Origin: JAUVXJ01 sp034411995
GTDB lineage: Bacteria > Chloroflexota > Anaerolineae > UBA7937 > B3-Chlor
Reading direction: 5' to 3'
Assembly (NCBI GenBank): GCA_034411995.1
Contig: DAOUME010000006.1
Coordinates: 161,804-225,803, forward strand
DNA: 64,000 bases
Shown: positions 60,350 to 64,000 of the stretch, in pieces
Position numbering within the stretch: position 1 is the stretch's first letter
Layout of the letters: the number at the start of each line of letters is the position of its first letter
The notes under the pieces: model-generated
The model's input: the letters and a program-made list of their open reading frames with translations, nothing else
Database searches by the model: none
What the model was told of the DNA's origin: nothing
Position numbers and translations under genes: made by a program

Positions 60350-61456
60350 CTATGCTCGCCGAGGGAGATCGCGAGTGTCAGGCGAGGCAGCGGCGTCTGC
60401 GCGTTGCACCTCTTGGAGGACCAGGGCGGCGTGCCCAGGGGTCCAATTTGGGGCTTCCCGATGGACGGGCCGATGGCCCAGCGGAAGAAGAGGGGTTCGT
60501 GAGGTAGTGAGGACGGCTGGTCGGGCCGGAACTCTAGCTGGGCCGCGTGGATGGGTTGGGTTCGTGGTTGTCGGGGTCCCAGGCGTGGGGCGGGCCTGGG
60601 GCGGGCCTGGGACGGCGACGAGTTCGTGGACCTGGACCCCGGAGATCTTGGGTTCAAGGCTGGCAAGGGTGCGGCGGAGCAGCATGGAGAGCTGGCCGTT
60701 GAGCTGGGCCGCGATGAGGGGGCTGGAGGTCTCAACGGTGAGGCAAGCGGTGTCCGGACGGAAGTGGAGTGGGCGTAGTCGAGAGACGTAGGTGTCGTAA
60801 TTGAGAGAATTCATTTCGCGCGAAAGCGCGTCTTTAATGGTTCTTAGTACTTCTTCAATCTGTAGTTGTTCCTTGTAATGATTCGATGTGTCCTGGACGC
60901 CAGGGGTGGTGCCCTGGACACAAGTGGTAGTGTCCTGGACACCACGGGGCCGGAGGTTCTGGACACGGTGTTGGTAGGTGGCGTGGTCGATATTGCAGCG
61001 GGCCAGGAGGTCGGCGTGGGGTCGCTGGATGCGCGGCGGCAGTTGGGAGAGTTGGTCGAGGGTGAGGAGCGGTGGCTCTCTGAGCAGGTGAAAGACATAG
61101 CGGGTCTGGCGGCCGGAGTGGTTGGTCTCGATAGATAGGACGCCGGCGTTTTCGAGGATCTCCAAGGCGCCTACCTGGCGGCGTCGCTTGGCGCCCCTGC
61201 CGCGCGAGCGTCCAGTGATGGCGTGGCGGTTGCCGTTGGCGCAGATGTCGGCGATGAGGTTGATGGAGGGCCAGCAGATGTCGGTGTGGCCGTAGCAGAA
61301 GCTGAGCAGAGTCTGCCAGACGCAGCAAGGAACGGGCCCGAGGAGGGATAGCCAGAACCTGGTAGAGTAGTTCCAGGCCACCGAGTAGCCGTGGCTGGTG
61401 GGGTCCGTGGCGACGGCGTGAACTTCTATGTCGGTGTCGTCACTCGGTCCAGACAT
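60350..61456 (-). CDS. Plasmid/phage-type replication protein with wHTH and DnaA-N-like domain
   Basis: Residues about 35-130 are a winged-helix region of replication-initiator type (TFCYGHTDICWPS-like: FCYGHTDICWPSINLIADI, GALEILENAGVLSIET). Residues about 205-270 (IKDALSREMNSLNYDTYVS, TACLTVETSSPLIAAQLN) resemble DnaA N-terminal domain, which recruits the helicase. Between them is a short repeat of VQDTT/VQGTT units. The last ~90 residues are Pro/Arg-rich. The ATG overlaps the stop of the upstream HTH gene by 17 nt. It is likely the replication module of the small integrative element. Confidence 0.72.
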   Translation of the reverse strand: MSGPSDDTDIEVHAVATDPTSHGYSVAWNYSTRFWLSLLGPVPCCVWQTLLSFCYGHTDICWPSINLIADICANGNRHAITGRSRGRGAKRRRQVGALEILENAGVLSIETNHSGRQTRYVFHLLREPPLLTLDQLSQLPPRIQRPHADLLARCNIDHATYQHRVQNLRPRGVQDTTTCVQGTTPGVQDTSNHYKEQLQIEEVLRTIKDALSREMNSLNYDTYVSRLRPLHFRPDTACLTVETSSPLIAAQLNGQLSMLLRRTLASLEPKISGVQVHELVAVPGPPQARPTPGTPTTTNPTHPRGPARVPARPAVLTTSRTPLLPLGHRPVHREAPNWTPGHAALVLQEVQRADAAASPDTRDLPRRA

Positions 61457-61652
61457 CGTCGGGCACCCCCAGGATCTCGCGGCAGCGGCGGCGGAATGAG
61501 GCGGTGAGCCGATCTCGTCCGTTGATCACTCGAGAGAAGTAGGCTTGGGTGTAGTCGAGTCGGCGGGCTGCCCAGACGTGTTTGATACCCCGCTCTGACA
61601 GCCAGGCGCGCAGCCCCCGCTGCGCCGGATGCGGTCCCCTTGGCAGTCGCAT
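61440..61652 (-). CDS. Small HTH protein (Cro/excisionase-like), 70 aa
   Basis: The 70-residue protein carries a Cro/C1-type HTH (GLRAWLSERGIKHVWAARRL, then YTQAYFSRVINGRDRLT) and ends in a region that overlaps the replication gene by 17 nt. It is read from the minus-strand member of the divergent promoter pair. It could be the Cro-like counterpart of the XRE protein encoded on the other strand. Confidence 0.7.
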   Translation of the reverse strand: MRLPRGPHPAQRGLRAWLSERGIKHVWAARRLDYTQAYFSRVINGRDRLTASFRRRCREILGVPDDVWTE

Positions 61653-61769
61653 GGCACTTTGGCCTTCCCGTTGAGTAGTATGTCCACCAGGGCGTCTACG
61701 AACTGGTTGAAGTAGAGGACGTCCAGGTGGTCGTGCAGATGGGTCTGTATTGTATCACCACTTGATGAC

Positions 61770-61798
61770 AGTATAGCAGCTTGTGTGTTGCTTGTCAA
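61770..61798 (-). promoter_or_regulatory. Leftward promoter of the integrative element
   Basis: Minus-strand TTGACA (61798-61793), 17 nt, TATACT (61775-61770) with extended -10 TGC. It drives the small HTH and replication genes after a ~110-nt leader. Confidence 0.82.
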
Positions 61799-61820
61799 AT
61801 GTTGATGTTCTTGGTACAAT
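61792..61820 (+). promoter_or_regulatory. Rightward promoter of the integrative element
   Basis: TTGTCA (61792-61797), 17 nt, TACAAT (61815-61820) with extended -10 TGG. It drives the XRE and recombinase genes. Its -35 occupies the same seven bases as the -35 of the leftward promoter. Confidence 0.8.
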
Positions 61821-61880
61821 CGGTGCGAGGATTGACCGCGCAGTTCGGCGGGCGTGTGTGGGAGTGGAGGTGGGTGAGCT

Positions 61881-62293
61881 ATGGAGGGACAGCAGGAGAT
61901 CAGCCGGCTGAGCCGGGAAGCGAAGGATCTGGGGGAGTTCTTGAGACGGGCGTGCCGGTTGCGAGGCAGGGCTATCTCGGCCGCAAGTATGGAGGCAGGG
62001 TTCTCCCACAATGCGTTCAACTCGTACGTCGGGGGCCATCGGCGGCCCAGCGCGGAGTCGGCGTACAAGATCGCCCGCTACTTCGGGGTGTCCCCTGCGA
62101 GCATCATGAAGTTGGGGGGTCTCGACGTGGGCAAGCTGGACGCGGACCTGCTGGACGGGGTGGATGAGCTTGTCCGGGACATGGCGCGGGCGCTGAACGC
62201 CGAGGAGCTGAACGAGTGGCTACAGTTCGGAGATATGCTGCTGCTACGTAGACAGCGGAGGGAGAGGCTGGAAGCGAGGGAGGAGCGGAAGCG

Positions 62294-62297
<4 letters not shown>
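61881..62297 (+). CDS. XRE-family regulator of the element
   Basis: About 138 residues: an N-terminal HTH of Cro/C1 type (FLRRACRLRGRAISAASMEAG split, HNAFNSYVGGHRRPSAESAYK, YFGVSPASIMKL) and a helical, charged C-terminal part (ELVRDMARALNAEELNEWL). It follows GGAGG and ends overlapping the recombinase start as GTGA. By position between divergent operons it is the likely lysogeny-type repressor or activator controlling recombinase and replication genes. Confidence 0.85.
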
Positions 62298-63828
<1,531 letters not shown>

Positions 63829-63837
63829 CTGGGGACC

Positions 63838-63866
63838 ATTCTAAACCACAGGTGGCGAGTTGTCAA
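63838..63866 (-). promoter_or_regulatory. Promoter of tRNA-Arg
   Basis: Minus-strand TTGACA (63866-63861), 17 nt, TAGAAT (63843-63838), 10 nt before the mature 5' end. A near-consensus promoter. Confidence 0.82.
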
Positions 63867-64000
63867 GGACTCACCGAACTCGTCGGGTACATGGTTTACA
63901 CCCTGAGGTCATCTTCTGGGTTGAAGATGTGGTAGGATTCCTCACCGAACACTGGCTCTCGATGCCCTGGGGGTGATGCCATGATAGCTACTGAAAGTTA

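Noticed and set aside
61526..62068. 180-residue minus-strand frame across the divergent promoter region
   Set aside because: Its middle looks protein-like (LDVLYFNQFVDALVDILL), but it has no start codon after the leftward transcription start and overlaps both HTH genes in other frames.
63896..63982. 28-codon minus-strand ORF (ends NPEDDLRV) and a possible plus-strand gene start at ATG 63981
   Set aside because: Too short or cut by the window edge; neither has independent support beyond a weak GGGGTGA before 63981.

Overview
The window is GC-rich bacterial chromosome (by eye about 60% G+C) that most resembles an uncultured, probably anaerobic or facultative, member of the Chloroflexota. The basis is a ferredoxin-dependent 2-oxoacid oxidoreductase, lipoproteins with long Pro/Thr-rich stalks, an ECF-sigma/FecR-type module, an alternative-clade IleRS under a T-box, and many TTGACA-N17-TATAAT promoters. 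The phylum is an inference from gene style; there is no rRNA or marker comparison here.

Layout. (1) 1-14081, plus strand: a co-directional catabolic cluster. It holds a 5'-truncated molybdenum aldehyde/xanthine-type oxidoreductase with fused [2Fe-2S] domain, an FAD oxidoreductase, a peptide-type ABC importer (binding lipoprotein and two permeases, no ATPase), a universal stress protein, a DapA-family lyase/deaminase, an MFS exporter, an unknown protein and a three-gene 2-oxoacid:ferredoxin oxidoreductase. Together they suggest import of an organic nitrogen or acid compound, cleavage or deamination, aldehyde oxidation and entry to CoA thioesters. (2) 14228-18370, minus: response regulator, zinc ribbon, FecR-domain membrane protein, ECF sigma factor and a secreted helical-repeat protein. 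(3) 18734-28302, mostly minus: hydrolase, MBL phosphodiesterase-like protein, then a housekeeping block (GNAT, AlaX, ileS, DksA-like, lspA, RluA-type synthase) headed by an isoleucine T-box. (4) 28349-37874: a beta-ketoacyl synthase with N-terminal zinc ribbon, PrsW protease, a PHP gene broken by one in-frame stop, a response regulator, then plus-strand XRE regulator, sensor kinase and TPR protein, an EF-G paralogue and a GIY-YIG protein. (5) 38189-42337: a complete general amino-acid ABC importer (Aap type). (6) 42338-47591: looser, gene-poor DNA with secreted or anchored proteins (HAF/FIMAH, stalked coiled-coil, nuclease-excalibur), a TolB remnant and a palindrome cluster.

(7) 47592-60264, all minus: a second catabolic regulon under a YheO/DauR-type regulator. 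It has a binding lipoprotein, M24 peptidase, two peptide-type permeases, an amidohydrolase, a D-glutamate-cyclase-like protein and an ornithine-cyclodeaminase-family enzyme, pointing to D-amino-acid or modified-peptide use. It is interrupted by a frameshifted IS1182-like element, and its intergenic gaps are unusually long and palindrome-rich. The regulator's consensus promoter sits in three perfect 18-bp direct repeats. (8) 60350-63866: a compact putative integrative element. It has a DnaA-N-like replication protein, two HTH regulators reading from divergent promoters that share one -35 site, and a large serine recombinase whose 3' end runs antisense into a tRNA-Arg(TCT) gene.

Recurrent regulation: each of the three solute-binding-protein genes is followed by a perfect 12-13-bp inverted repeat before the next gene, which should raise binding protein over permease or enzyme. 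The most interesting items are the T-box whose competing hairpin appears to bury the ribosome-binding site, the 18-bp repeat operator, and the small tRNA-anchored element.
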